Assembly: GCF_900104515.1 (NCBI RefSeq)
Contig: NZ_FNJL01000006.1
Coordinates: forward strand, 124,001 to 188,000
Direction of reading: 5' to 3'
Length of the DNA stretch: 64,000 nucleotides
Origin: Paracidovorax cattleyae
GTDB lineage: Bacteria > Pseudomonadota > Gammaproteobacteria > Burkholderiales > Burkholderiaceae_C
Shown: positions 1 through 8,614 of the stretch, in pieces
How the letters are laid out: every line of letters begins with the position of its first letter
How positions within the stretch are numbered: position 1 is the stretch's first letter
Program-made: the position numbers and the translations under genes
Notes under the pieces: generated by a model
The model's input: only the letters and a program-made list of their open reading frames with translations
The model's database searches: none
Told to the model about the DNA's origin: nothing

Positions 1-402
1 GATTCGGGCCACGTGGCCTACCTGCACGGCGGCTATGAGAACCTGTTCCCGAAGGTCGAGGCAGCGCTGGACGGCCAGGCCCCCGGCTTCGCGACCACGG
101 TCGAGCTGGCGGTGGCGGATGCCTTCGGCGAGCGCGACGAGAGCCTGGTGCGCACCATCCCCAAGGCCGAATTCCCGCCCGGCGTGAAAGTGGGCGGCCA
201 GCTGCGCGGTGTCGGCGACGATGGCCAGCCGCAGCTTTTCAATGTGGTGAAAATCAAGGGCCCCGTGGTGCACCTGGACGGCAACCACCCCCTGGCGGGC
301 CAGGCCCTGCGCTTTTCCTGCAAGGTGACCGAAGTGCGGCCCGCCACGGCCGACGAGGTCGCCCACCGCCATGTGCATGGAGGACACGGCCACCACCACT
401 GA
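1..402 (+). CDS. slyD: FKBP-type peptidyl-prolyl isomerase SlyD (5' end missing)
   Basis: The reading frame is open from the first base, so this is the C-terminal part (about 133 residues) of a SlyD-type FKBP prolyl isomerase and metallochaperone. SlyD acts in the cytoplasm on folding proteins and supplies nickel or other metals. Visible family marks are the YLHGGYENLFPKVEAAL stretch, an insert-in-flap (IF) region, then DGNHPLAGQALRF, which is a SlyD signature. The tail is a histidine cluster (HRHVHGGHGHHH) that fits metal binding. The stop lies only 6 bases from the convergent stop of the fimbrial tip gene. Confident family call; the start is outside the window. Confidence 0.93.
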   Translation, partial: DSGHVAYLHGGYENLFPKVEAALDGQAPGFATTVELAVADAFGERDESLVRTIPKAEFPPGVKVGGQLRGVGDDGQPQLFNVVKIKGPVVHLDGNHPLAGQALRFSCKVTEVRPATADEVAHRHVHGGHGHHH

Positions 403-408
403 TACGGC

Positions 409-1383
409 TCAGTACTCTACGTCCACCACCACGTTGTCCTGGTACACCCCGGGCGGCGGTGGTGTCTGGTCGCCATAGATGCGCGCCGTATAGGGCAGCA
501 CGATGGGCGTGGTGCCGTCCGTGAGGGCGGTTCCGGCCGTGCGCGTACCCGCGGCCGTGCCCCAGAGGCTGCCGTCGGCGCGGAACAGGTCGTAGGCCAG
601 CCGGTTGGCGCCGCTGGCCATCTGCCTGCGGCCGGCCGATGGATAGGTTCCCGGGCCGAATCCCACGGTCACGGACAATCCGCGCGTGCAGACCACCGAG
701 ACATTGCCCGATACCGTCGCGAAGGCCGCGGGCAGCGGGGCGGAGCCGAACTGCACGTTCGGCGCGGACAGCGTGCAGTCGTTCGTGACCACCAGCTGCA
801 CGGTGAGCAGGCGGTTCACGTTGCCGTTGCGCGGCGTGCCCACGCACAGGCCGCCCACCCCGAGCAGGCCTTCGCAGATGTTGGCGTAGGCCCAGTTCAC
901 GGTGATGGTGTCCGTATAGGTGCCGGAGGGCACGTTCGCGCCGACCGCGATGGCGATGCGCAGGGGCAGCGACGCGGTGTTGTTGCTCAGCAATGCGATC
1001 ACGTTCGCGCCGCTCGCATTGATCACCAGCACGCCCTGCGTATAGCTGGCGCCCGCGAGGTTGGTGATCTGGTAGGGAATCGCCGGCTTCGCTGCGTCCT
1101 TGAGCGTGAGCCCGGTCGTGGGGCTCACGAATTTCGCCTGCACCGTCGGCGTGCCCAGCGTGGACAGCACGATGCCGCCGCACCCCAGTGTGAACTGCGC
1201 TGTGGTGGTGACGGCGGGGCCGGAGAGCACGCGCTGCGACGGCACCGTGCCGAGGTTGCCGCCTGTCTCGCTGCTCACGCAATCGGCCGACGCCGTGCGG
1301 CAGAGGGCGGCCAGCAGGCCCACGGCCGCCAGCGGCAGGGCGGTGCCCCGCGGCGGCCGTGCCGGGCGTGGTACGCCGGTCAC
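409..1383 (-). CDS. spore coat protein U domain protein, CsuE-like fimbrial tip subunit
   Basis: This is the last gene of a five-gene chaperone-usher operon: 324 residues, starting at GTG and overlapping the usher stop by 4 bases (GTGA). An N-terminal signal peptide is followed by two spore-coat-U (SCPU) beta domains, roughly residues 35-175 and 190-324. Each has paired cysteines, and the protein ends in the strand motif VYQDNVVVDVEY. Two-domain SCPU proteins in last position are tip adhesins of archaic (Csu/sigma) pili, which bind abiotic surfaces in Acinetobacter; adhesin function here is inferred from length and position. An alternative ATG start is not available nearby. Confidence 0.85.
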   Translation of the reverse strand: MTGVPRPARPPRGTALPLAAVGLLAALCRTASADCVSSETGGNLGTVPSQRVLSGPAVTTTAQFTLGCGGIVLSTLGTPTVQAKFVSPTTGLTLKDAAKPAIPYQITNLAGASYTQGVLVINASGANVIALLSNNTASLPLRIAIAVGANVPSGTYTDTITVNWAYANICEGLLGVGGLCVGTPRNGNVNRLLTVQLVVTNDCTLSAPNVQFGSAPLPAAFATVSGNVSVVCTRGLSVTVGFGPGTYPSAGRRQMASGANRLAYDLFRADGSLWGTAAGTRTAGTALTDGTTPIVLPYTARIYGDQTPPPPGVYQDNVVVDVEY

Positions 1384-3803
1384 AGCGTCTCCTCCGCGGC
1401 CTTGGCGGTGGAGGGCGGCGCCCCGCCCTCGCGGCAGACCACGCGCAGGTCGCGCTGCGCCGCGTGCTCCGCGGCATCGAAGGTGGCCCGGCATTCCCGC
1501 CCGTCGGGCGTGCGGACTGCGAGCGTGTTGCGCGTGTGCAGCGCGGTCAGGTAGACCACGCCGTCCCACCCCACGACCGTGGGCACCTGCCCCTGCTCGT
1601 GCACGACGGCGCTGCCCGGCGGCAGCGGCATGCCATCCGCGTCCACCAGCGTCAGGGTGGCCGTGCGCATGCGCAGCACCGGCATGCGCACCAGCGTGCC
1701 CGTGCCCCGCGCCACGGCCACGCGGCGTTCCAGCGCGGGCGTGTGCACGTCCGGCGGAAGCGACAGCGGATCGATCGCGTAGCGCGCAGGGTAATAGGCC
1801 GGCACGTTGGGCACCAGCAGGTAGCCCTGGCCGTCGGTGCGTCCCGCGGGCTGGTGGTTGACCGTGATCGGCACGCCGGGCGCGCCGTCCGTCGATACGA
1901 GCGCGAAGCCGTCCGTGACGCGGTTGGCGGCGAACACGTAGCCATCCATGGCCCCCAGTGACCCGGAAACGCCCGCCCAGTGCGTGGTGTCCGCGGCCGC
2001 GCCGAAGAGGCCGCCCTGCACCATGCCGTGCCGGCCCTGGTATTGCGCGCTCGCAAGGCGGTAGTTGCCGCCCGTGCCGCCGGCGGGGCCGCCGGCGCGC
2101 GTCTGGGCGATGCGCCAGCCGAAGCCGCCGTCGCTCGGCAGGCTGCGCTGCAGTCCCAGTTCCCCCTGCGTCCGGCCGCCGGTGTGCGCCACGGCGGCCT
2201 GCGCGGTCAGCACGGGGTCGAGCAGGTACGTCAGCTGGGCGCGGACCTGGGTTTCCCCGGTCTCGACGGTGCGGCCCGCCGTCAGGGAGAAGAAGGCGTC
2301 GCGCCCGAGGGGTGTGCTGTAGCTGGCATAGGCGAGCCGGCTGCGCTCCGTGCCCGCGCCACGCAGATCGACCCATCCCGCGCCCAGCGACGCGGAGCCG
2401 ACGACCAGGCTCGCATTCACCTGTCGGCTGAGGCGCGATGGCTGCAGGCTGCCGCCATAGTCCGCGGCATCTCCGAAGCCGTGCAGGCGCCGCGTTTCCA
2501 GCAGCGAGACCCCGCCGTGTGGCGTGTTGTACTGGTAGCCCGCGCTCCACTGCCAGCCGCCGCGCCGGTCGGACAGGGGGGTGTCGCCAGGCACCGCGCG
2601 GCCGTAGGTGAGCGATGCATTGAACACGCCCAGGGTGCCCCAGCGCACGAGCCCGCCCGCGCCCAGCACGCCCAGGCCGCGGGCGGCCTGGGCCTGGGCC
2701 TCGACCGTGACCGCATCGGTCAAGCCGCGCCGCAGCACGCCTGCGGCCAGCGGCCGGCCGTAGGCGAAGCTGCGCAGGCCGTAGCCGCGCCGCAGCGCCC
2801 CGACCGAAACCGAATAGTCGGTCCACCCCGGCCGCAGCAACTGGCTGCTGACGTAGAACGGCACGGACGTCACCACCTGGCGGCCCAGTGCATCGGTGGT
2901 GACCGCAGACGCCATGCCGGCGCCATTCACGGCCGGCAGCTCGCCCAGCGTGAACGGTCCGGGCTGCACGGTGTGCCGGCCCGCACGGAAACCGTTGACG
3001 AAGACTTCCACCGCCGACGGCACGGTGGCCTGCCCTGCGAACTCGGGCATCGGGTACGTCACCAGATCGGGCCGCGCGGCGAAATTGCGCGCCCACTGCA
3101 CTCCGCCCAGGCGCACGGGCGTGGTCCAGGGCAGCGCGCCGGTGATCAGGTCCCCCGCCGTCCAGGCCGTGGCACTGCCGGCGTCGATATCCGTCCAGGC
3201 GGTGTCGTAGCGCAGGTAGCCGTTGCCGGTGCCGCCGTCCACGCGGCGCAGCACGCCGGTGTGGGAAACCACTCCGTGCAGGCCGAAAAAGCGCTGCTCC
3301 GACCACAGCGACGCGGCCGTGCGGCCCTGCGTGCGCGTGGCGTAGAACTCGTAGTTCATCAGCAGCCCCGTTCCGCGGGAGAGGGCCACGTCCTCCTGCA
3401 ATTCCCCGGCCAGCCGCTGCATCGGCAGCCACTGCGCCGGCACGTCGATGCGCAGGCGCTGCGCGAGGCTGTCGTAGGCCACGGAAACGCCCGGCAGCAT
3501 GTCCACGGCCACGGGCGTGCCGTCGGGCTGGTCGGTCTGCACGTGCAGGCGCCGCAGCGTGGCCGCATCGATCTCGAAATGCGATCCACGCTGGCGGACC
3601 GCAACGAGCCCTTCCCCAGGCCTGCCGTTCACTTCCACCTCCAGGTAGAGGGCGGTGGTCTCCGTGGACGCGCCCGCGGCGGATGGCGGCGGCGGCGGAA
3701 GGTCGCCTGCGGACAGCCATTGGGGCAGGCAGGCCAGCAGCGCCGCCAGCCCGCGGGCTCGCGTCGGGGCGGGGCGGTGGCCCGCGGTGTCATGGCTCGG
3801 CAC
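1380..3803 (-). CDS. fimbrial outer-membrane usher protein (archaic/Csu type)
   Basis: This 807-residue outer-membrane usher would form the pilus export and assembly pore. After a signal peptide it begins YLEVEVNGR, the usher N-domain strand that recruits chaperone-subunit complexes, then runs through a long beta-barrel rich in aromatic and glycine strands. The end carries the plug/C-terminal signature RNTLAVRTPDGRECRATFD. The GTG start at 3803 overlaps the chaperone end by 14 bases; no ATG lies in this frame near the signal peptide, so GTG is chosen. The length fits the shorter ushers of archaic systems. Flanking SCPU pilins and the chaperone make the assignment firm. Confidence 0.92.
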   Translation of the reverse strand: MPSHDTAGHRPAPTRARGLAALLACLPQWLSAGDLPPPPPSAAGASTETTALYLEVEVNGRPGEGLVAVRQRGSHFEIDAATLRRLHVQTDQPDGTPVAVDMLPGVSVAYDSLAQRLRIDVPAQWLPMQRLAGELQEDVALSRGTGLLMNYEFYATRTQGRTAASLWSEQRFFGLHGVVSHTGVLRRVDGGTGNGYLRYDTAWTDIDAGSATAWTAGDLITGALPWTTPVRLGGVQWARNFAARPDLVTYPMPEFAGQATVPSAVEVFVNGFRAGRHTVQPGPFTLGELPAVNGAGMASAVTTDALGRQVVTSVPFYVSSQLLRPGWTDYSVSVGALRRGYGLRSFAYGRPLAAGVLRRGLTDAVTVEAQAQAARGLGVLGAGGLVRWGTLGVFNASLTYGRAVPGDTPLSDRRGGWQWSAGYQYNTPHGGVSLLETRRLHGFGDAADYGGSLQPSRLSRQVNASLVVGSASLGAGWVDLRGAGTERSRLAYASYSTPLGRDAFFSLTAGRTVETGETQVRAQLTYLLDPVLTAQAAVAHTGGRTQGELGLQRSLPSDGGFGWRIAQTRAGGPAGGTGGNYRLASAQYQGRHGMVQGGLFGAAADTTHWAGVSGSLGAMDGYVFAANRVTDGFALVSTDGAPGVPITVNHQPAGRTDGQGYLLVPNVPAYYPARYAIDPLSLPPDVHTPALERRVAVARGTGTLVRMPVLRMRTATLTLVDADGMPLPPGSAVVHEQGQVPTVVGWDGVVYLTALHTRNTLAVRTPDGRECRATFDAAEHAAQRDLRVVCREGGAPPSTAKAAEETL

Positions 3804-4662
3804 GGGGCAGGGGCGCCTCGCGCCCGTTGATGGTGGCAAGCAGTTCCGGCTTCGCGGGGGGAGGCTGGTCCAGCAACCAGCGCCGCTGGCTGTGCGGCAG
3901 CACGTAGCCGAGCAGCCCCGGGGTGACGACCGGCCCGTCGCGGCCCGGGGCCTGCCAGCGCACTGCCGTGAGCCGCGCATGGCCGGCCCCCGTGTTGTGG
4001 ACCACGAGGTGCTGCGTGCCGTCCGGGTCGCGGTCCACGCTCCAGCGCAGGGCCGGCTCCAGCGTTTTGCCCGGCGACAGGGCGGACAGCAGGTCCGCAT
4101 GGGTGGCGGGCATGCGCGGGCCCAGGGTGCCGGGCGCATAGACGAACAGCGGGATCGCATACCGGATCTGCAGCCGCACGCCGAACTGCCCGGGCGGCGC
4201 TGCCGGGGATGCGCCCTGCGCAGTCCCGGGGGCGGCGGGGGGCGCCGGCAATTCGTCGAGCAACACGCGGAAGGCCTGTTCCTGCCCGGGCGGAACGGGC
4301 TGGGTCGCGATCAGCCGCACCATCTGCCGCGCCCCCGGTGGGATCTGGCTGATGGGCGGGCTCGCCACCACGGCCTGCTGGGGCGTGAAGCGGTCGTCGC
4401 CCTCTTCCTGGCGCCAGGCGAACACCCGGGCCTGCATGGCCACCGGCTCGGTGCCCCGGTTCTCGACCCACAGGGCGACGGCGCGTTGCTCGCCCGCGAT
4501 GACGGGATCTACGGGCCAGATCATCAGCGGGGCGGCCGCATGCGACGTTCCCTGCAGCCCCGGTAGCAGCGCCGGCAGCCATGCCGCCGCCGAGGCCGTC
4601 ATCCGCAGGCAGGCTCTCCGGGCAGGACTGCGCAGGGGGGAGGGTGGACCGGCACCTACCAT
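3790..4662 (-). CDS. periplasmic fimbrial chaperone (PapD-like, Csu type)
   Basis: This 290-residue periplasmic pilus chaperone has two immunoglobulin-like domains. A leader ending near TSHAAA precedes the G1 strand LMIWPVDPVIAGEQRAVALWVENRG, typical of PapD-fold chaperones of the SCPU type. QIPPGARQMVRLI matches the subunit-binding region. It should hold SCPU pilins unfolded and pass them to the usher encoded next. Its ATG overlaps the stop of the preceding pilin by 7 bases, which suggests translational coupling. A second ATG 20 codons in is possible. Function is established for the family; the exact partner set is inferred from the operon. Confidence 0.9.
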   Translation of the reverse strand: MVGAGPPSPLRSPARRACLRMTASAAAWLPALLPGLQGTSHAAAPLMIWPVDPVIAGEQRAVALWVENRGTEPVAMQARVFAWRQEEGDDRFTPQQAVVASPPISQIPPGARQMVRLIATQPVPPGQEQAFRVLLDELPAPPAAPGTAQGASPAAPPGQFGVRLQIRYAIPLFVYAPGTLGPRMPATHADLLSALSPGKTLEPALRWSVDRDPDGTQHLVVHNTGAGHARLTAVRWQAPGRDGPVVTPGLLGYVLPHSQRRWLLDQPPPAKPELLATINGREAPLPRAEP

Positions 4663-5243
4663 GACAGCGTCACCTGCACCGTATCGGTATAGGTGCCCGC
4701 CGGCAGGCCGAAACCGGGAAACGTGGCCGTGCCCTGGAACGGCAGGGCAGCGGCGCTGGCACCGAGCGTGAGTCCGGCAGGTACGTTCGGGACGAGCGCC
4801 GTGGCGGGGGCCGTGGCCAGCGCCAGCGTGTAGGGCACGTAGCCGCCTGCGCTGTTGGAGAGCCTGCGCTGGCTGCCCTGCGCGTTCTGCCCGGCATCCA
4901 CCTGCACCTGCACGGCCGTGCCCGGAGTGCACTGGATCAGGGCCTGCCCCCCGGCGCCCGAGCCGGCGAGCCGCGTCTCGCTGCCCGTGCGGACGGCAGA
5001 GTGCGTGCCGAAGTCGATCGTGCCGAAGTTCACGCCCGTGACCTGCCCCGGCGCGCCGGACACCAGGCAGCCGCGCACGATGGCGGCGTTCACCGTCAAG
5101 GTCGCCGTGGTCGGGATCGTGGCGGGTGCCGCTGGCAGCGGCAGCAGCGCGGCGAAGCACAGCAGTGGAGCGGCCGTGGGCAGTGCCGCCGGCCAGGCGG
5201 CGGCCTGCCCGCGCCGCGCCGCGGAGCGTATGGCGTGTCGCAT
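4656..5243 (-). CDS. spore coat protein U domain pilin subunit (second in operon)
   Basis: This 195-residue secreted single-domain SCPU protein is a pilin subunit of an archaic chaperone-usher fimbria. A signal peptide (about residues 1-40) is followed by TLTVNAAIVRGCLVSGAPG, the cysteine-bearing first strand, FGTIDFGTH, and the terminal strand PAGTYTDTVQVTLSW that complements the next subunit or chaperone. A strong Shine-Dalgarno GGAGGATC sits before the ATG. It lies 44 bases after the first pilin gene and overlaps the chaperone start. Which pilin is major and which minor cannot be told from sequence alone. Confidence 0.88.
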   Translation of the reverse strand: MRHAIRSAARRGQAAAWPAALPTAAPLLCFAALLPLPAAPATIPTTATLTVNAAIVRGCLVSGAPGQVTGVNFGTIDFGTHSAVRTGSETRLAGSGAGGQALIQCTPGTAVQVQVDAGQNAQGSQRRLSNSAGGYVPYTLALATAPATALVPNVPAGLTLGASAAALPFQGTATFPGFGLPAGTYTDTVQVTLSW

Positions 5244-5287
5244 GAAAGGATCCTCCCTCGCCGCCGGCGGCACCGGCGGCCCCTGTG

Positions 5288-5905
5288 TCAGAAGGTCAGC
5301 GTGACCTGCAACTGGTCGGTGTAGAGGCCGGCGGGGAGCGCCACCGCGTTGGTCTTGTTCACCAGGCCATAGATGGGCAGGGTGAACGGATTGCCCGCGG
5401 AAGGCACGGCGATGCCCGTCACGGCCGTGGATGCGGTGTAGGGCACCGTGTGGCCCGGATCGCGGTACACGTCGTACGGCAGAAACGCGCTGCCGTTCGA
5501 CATCGCCCGCGTGCCCGTGCCGATGCCCGCGCCCTGTCCGGCATGCGTGCCGCCATCGATGGTGATGCTGAATGCGGTGATTTCCGGGGAGCACACGATC
5601 TGCGTCGCTCCGGCGCCCCCTTCGCCGCCGCTGGCCGTGGCGGTGGCCGTGCCGACGAAGGTGGCCGGCCGCGAGCCGAAATCCAGCGTGCCGAAATCCG
5701 CGCCCGTCACCGTCCCCGGACCGCCGTTGATGACGCAGCCGGATGTGAGCATCATGCGCGCGCCGAGCACGCCGGACAGGGTGGCGGCACCGAGCGGCGC
5801 GGCGCCTGCGGCCAGTGCCAGCAGGCAGGCTGCGGCCAGATTGCGGGCCTTGCGCCCCGCAGCCCGGCGCCACGGTGGCGCCGGATGGGTGGAAGTCGCT
5901 TCCAT
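5288..5905 (-). CDS. spore coat protein U domain pilin subunit (first in operon)
   Basis: This is the first gene of the fimbrial operon, 205 residues, with a signal peptide ending near AAPLGAA. The SCPU domain follows: MMLTSGCVINGG, ADFGTLDFGS, and the C-terminal strand LPAGLYTDQLQVTLTF. Its first place in the operon, like CsuA/B, makes it the best candidate for the major shaft pilin (inference). The start is set by the Shine-Dalgarno GGAGGAG, 7 bases upstream of ATG. The protein contains a glycine- and alanine-rich loop (TATATASGGEGGAG). The frame extends upstream, but that part lacks signal-peptide character. Confidence 0.88.
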   Translation of the reverse strand: MEATSTHPAPPWRRAAGRKARNLAAACLLALAAGAAPLGAATLSGVLGARMMLTSGCVINGGPGTVTGADFGTLDFGSRPATFVGTATATASGGEGGAGATQIVCSPEITAFSITIDGGTHAGQGAGIGTGTRAMSNGSAFLPYDVYRDPGHTVPYTASTAVTGIAVPSAGNPFTLPIYGLVNKTNAVALPAGLYTDQLQVTLTF

Positions 5906-6000
5906 TGTTTTCTCCTCCACAGAAAAAAACCGGTGCGGAAGCTGCGGTGCGTATCGCCGAGCCGCCGTCCGTCGCGTTTTGTCCCTGCCCCCCGAAATAC

Positions 6001-6018
6001 CGCTCCCTGCAGGGAGCG
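6001..6018. promoter_or_regulatory. perfect 18-bp palindrome upstream of the fimbrial operon
   Basis: CGCTCCCTGCAGGGAGCG is self-complementary over all 18 bases and lies 96-113 bases upstream of the first pilin start. There is no loop and no T-run, so a protein-binding operator fits better than a terminator. The regulator is unknown. A second inverted repeat, TGCTGT-TGT-ACAGCA, lies at 6045-6059. Confidence 0.45.
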
Positions 6019-6163
6019 CCGGATGGATCAAGCCACCACTGATGTGCTGTTGTACAGCATGTTGGACGCGATGGGAATGCCTGTGTATAGGGGGAATTCC
6101 ATAGCAAGCGGCGGCCGCCGCCGACAGGCGGCGCCACGGCCGAGCTGCGGGGCGCGGCGCCAG

Positions 6164-7087
6164 CTAGCGCCGCAGGAGGGCCTGGCGCAGCAGCCGGGCC
6201 GCCCGGTCGCGGATGCGGAACGGGCTGTGTCCGGGCGCAGGCCGCGATTTTGCGCGGATGCAGGCTGCCAGGAAGTCATGCAGGATGGGCGCGTCGTCCA
6301 TGGTCTGCGAAGCGCCCGGCTTGAAGAACTCCGGGTGCCACTGCGTGGCGGCGATGTAGCCGCGCCCGGAGTGGGCGTTGCGGCGGATCGCCTCGGGCAC
6401 GCCGTCGGGATGGCTCCAGGCCTCGATCTCGAAGCCGGGTGCCAGGTTCTTGATGCCCTGGTGGTGGATGCTGTTGACCACCACGCGCGGCTGCTGCGGA
6501 TACAGCTGCGACAGCCGCGTGCCGGGCACGATCTCCACCTCGTGGAAGTGCTGGTCGTAGGTGACGGCGTTGCGGTGCTGCTGGGCTCCCGGATGTTGTG
6601 TCTCGATGTCCTGGTAGAGCGTGCCGCCGAAGGCGACGTTGATGAGCTGCAACCCCCTGCACACGCCGAAGATCGGCTTTCCGGCCTGCTCGAAGGCCTC
6701 CACCACGGCCAGATCGTACAGGTCGCGGATGCGGTCGCCGAGCCAGGCATCCTTCAACGGCTCCTCTCCATAGCTGCCGGGCCACACGTCGGCACCCCCG
6801 TGCATTACGACGCCGTCCAGCCATTCGGCGTAGTGGGCCAGGGTCACGTCGCCCCGGGCCGTTTCGCCGGTGGGGCAGGGCACCATGACGACCATGGCGC
6901 CGGCCGACATGATCCAGTGCGCGATGGACTGCTCGACGTATTGCAGCGTCTTGTTGGTGAACAGCGACCGGGCCGGATCGGCGTGCGAGAAACAGGCGGA
7001 CAGCCCGATCTTGAGGCGCTGGGCGGCGGGAAGGGCCGCGGAGCGCCGCGCGGGTGTCGAGCCGCGGAAGGGTGGAACATCGAGCAT
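6164..7087 (-). CDS. gamma-glutamyl-gamma-aminobutyrate hydrolase family protein (peptidase C26)
   Basis: This 307-residue cytoplasmic class-I glutamine-amidotransferase-fold hydrolase resembles PuuD, which splits gamma-glutamyl-GABA in putrescine breakdown. The nucleophile elbow FGVCRGLQLINVAFGGTL (catalytic Cys) and the late QWHPEF motif (catalytic His and Glu) are intact, and VMHGGADVWPGSY matches the family oxyanion region. No other puu genes are adjacent, so the substrate is uncertain; the peptidase C26 family also includes other gamma-glutamyl hydrolases. The ATG has no strong Shine-Dalgarno. It diverges from the hibernation-factor-like gene at 7304. The 258 bases between it and the fimbrial operon hold only the palindromes. 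Confidence 0.85.
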   Translation of the reverse strand: MLDVPPFRGSTPARRSAALPAAQRLKIGLSACFSHADPARSLFTNKTLQYVEQSIAHWIMSAGAMVVMVPCPTGETARGDVTLAHYAEWLDGVVMHGGADVWPGSYGEEPLKDAWLGDRIRDLYDLAVVEAFEQAGKPIFGVCRGLQLINVAFGGTLYQDIETQHPGAQQHRNAVTYDQHFHEVEIVPGTRLSQLYPQQPRVVVNSIHHQGIKNLAPGFEIEAWSHPDGVPEAIRRNAHSGRGYIAATQWHPEFFKPGASQTMDDAPILHDFLAACIRAKSRPAPGHSPFRIRDRAARLLRQALLRR

Positions 7088-7303
7088 GGAAGATTTTTAG
7101 CCCATCCCGCGCGACTCTGCTGTAGGAACCCGCCGCCCGCGCTCCTGAGCTTTGCGCCGTGTTCCACGGGTTCACCTCGGGAGCGATGGCGTGTTCCGTC
7201 ACCTTTGGAAGCACAGACGTGGAGGGCGGCTCTTGCATTTCCGGCAGGCGCCGCGACTCTCGGTACGACAGCACTTTTTTTCGTTCCCATCGAGGAGGCA
7301 TCC

Positions 7304-7651
7304 ATGCAAGTACAGGTCCAGCACGACGAATACATCCAGGGCGGCGAGTCGCTCGTCCAGTGGGTCCAGTCCGAAACCGCCAGCCGGCTGGCGCGCTTCC
7401 GGGACCATCTGACCCGGGTGGAAGTGCATCTTTCGGACCTCGATGCCGGCAAGTCCGGCGGAGGCGACAAGCGCTGCGTGGCCGAGGCGCGGCTCGCCGG
7501 CCGCCAGCCGATCGCCGTGAACGCCGATGCCGACAAGGTCGCCGATGCCTTCATGGCGGCCGTGGAAAAGCTGGCCCGCGCCATCGATACCGACCTGGGC
7601 CGGCTGAAGGACAAGAACGGGCGCGAGACCATCCGCACCGCCACGGAGTAA
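7304..7651 (+). CDS. HPF/RaiA family ribosome-associated protein
   Basis: This 115-residue protein of the S30AE/sigma-54-modulation family has the beta-alpha-beta-beta-beta-alpha pattern. VQHDEYIQGGESLVQWVQSETASRLARF forms the first half and AVNADADKVADAFMAAVEKLARAIDTDLGRL the last helix. Such proteins bind the 30S decoding region and silence or protect ribosomes in stationary phase. The start is fixed by the Shine-Dalgarno GAGGAGG, 5 bases before ATG. It is separate from the canonical hpf at 49407, so the window carries two such factors. It is a stand-alone gene, convergent with the DUF4130 gene. Its lower similarity to HPF makes ribosome binding an inference. Confidence 0.8.
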   Translation: MQVQVQHDEYIQGGESLVQWVQSETASRLARFRDHLTRVEVHLSDLDAGKSGGGDKRCVAEARLAGRQPIAVNADADKVADAFMAAVEKLARAIDTDLGRLKDKNGRETIRTATE

Positions 7652-7708
7652 GGGCCGGCGCGGCCCCTTCCCCCGCCGCAGCAGTGTGCGGGGCGGCGGC
7701 TGGCTGCG

Positions 7709-8614
7709 TCAGGTGCCGTGCCCGGAACGGCCGTGCGCGATGCGCCGGCGGGGTACCGTGGCCGGCGCCTCGACCATTCGCCCGCTGCGTTCGGCCGCGT
7801 CCTGCGCCAGTTCGCCGATCAGCGCAGCCTCCGGCAGATTCTTCCAGTAGCGCACCGGCATCTCGCGCCGCATCATGTCCAGCTTGAGGCGCGCGGGATT
7901 GAAAGTGTGCCGGTAATAGGTCAGCCAGAGTGCTTCGCCGGCATCGGCCGGGGGCGCATCCGCGCGCGTGGCGGCCGGTCCGGTCTGCAGCGTGGTGCCG
8001 TCCCAGTGCAGACTGCACTCGGGCGTGAGCAGCGCCCACCGCATCTGCGTGAAGCGTTGCACGAAGAAGGCGGCATTGGCCCGCACGATGAAATGGTCCG
8101 GCTCGAACCAGGCCACGTGCAGCGGGGCGGCGCCGCCATCGTCCACCGGGCGGAAGCGCACGAAGGCGCGCATCTTGTGCATGTCCCGCCGCACGGCGGC
8201 GGCCATGCGCTGCACGCGCGCGATGTCCGCATCCAGCGGGTCATGGCGCAGCGCTGGCTCGTGCGCCATGCGCCAGAGCGCGCGATAGAGCAGGGCGAAG
8301 CGGGCCGGGTCCTGGTGCAGGCACGCGCTCTCGCACAGCGCAACGAAGGCCCGCGGTATGTGCACCGGCGTGCCAACCGCACCCCCTGCACCGTCCGGCC
8401 CGGGGCATGGCGCGGCGCCATGCGTGCCGCCGGCTGCGGGCGGGCCATCCGCCGCACTGAAAAGATCGCCTTCCGCTGCGCCGGCGACCTGCCAGGCCAC
8501 CTGGTCCGGCGCCATCCCGGCTTGCAGGCAGGCGCGCGCGCCTGCCCGGAAACCCTGCCAGTCGGCAGGATGCTGCATGCAGATCACGGAATGCACTGCG
8601 CTGCCGGAGCTCAT
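7709..8614 (-). CDS. TIGR03915 family DNA metabolism protein (DUF4130)
   Basis: This 301-residue protein is the known companion of the radical SAM gene next to it. Its ATG overlaps that gene's stop by 4 bases (ATGA), indicating translational coupling. The C-terminal half carries DUF4130 marks: HKMRAFVRFRP, HVAWFEPDHFIVRANAAFFVQRF, WLTYYRHTFNPARLKLDMMRREMPVRYWKNLPE (positions about 150-275). The middle has a low-complexity insert (about residues 55-80). In other bacteria this domain is found beside, or fused to, UdgX-type uracil-DNA-binding proteins; no UdgX gene is in this window. The molecular function is unknown; a DNA repair role is inferred from context and the SOS box. Confidence 0.85.
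   Translation of the reverse strand: MSSGSAVHSVICMQHPADWQGFRAGARACLQAGMAPDQVAWQVAGAAEGDLFSAADGPPAAGGTHGAAPCPGPDGAGGAVGTPVHIPRAFVALCESACLHQDPARFALLYRALWRMAHEPALRHDPLDADIARVQRMAAAVRRDMHKMRAFVRFRPVDDGGAAPLHVAWFEPDHFIVRANAAFFVQRFTQMRWALLTPECSLHWDGTTLQTGPAATRADAPPADAGEALWLTYYRHTFNPARLKLDMMRREMPVRYWKNLPEAALIGELAQDAAERSGRMVEAPATVPRRRIAHGRSGHGT

Noticed and set aside
409-3720. A very long open frame on the minus strand (over 1000 codons) that covers much of the usher gene
   Set aside because: Only its last 324 codons (from 1383) have real protein character (SCPU domains). The rest is the shadow of the usher gene in GC-rich DNA, rich in Arg/Ala/Pro/Gly.
6045-6059. TGCTGT-TGT-ACAGCA as a second LexA box
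   Set aside because: The half-sites are separated by 3 bases instead of the 8 between CTGT and ACAG, so LexA geometry is not met.
5285-7651. A 788-codon plus-strand frame across the pilin and C26 genes
   Set aside because: Only the last 115 codons, with their own Shine-Dalgarno at 7292-7298, form a real gene; the rest is antisense to recognised genes.
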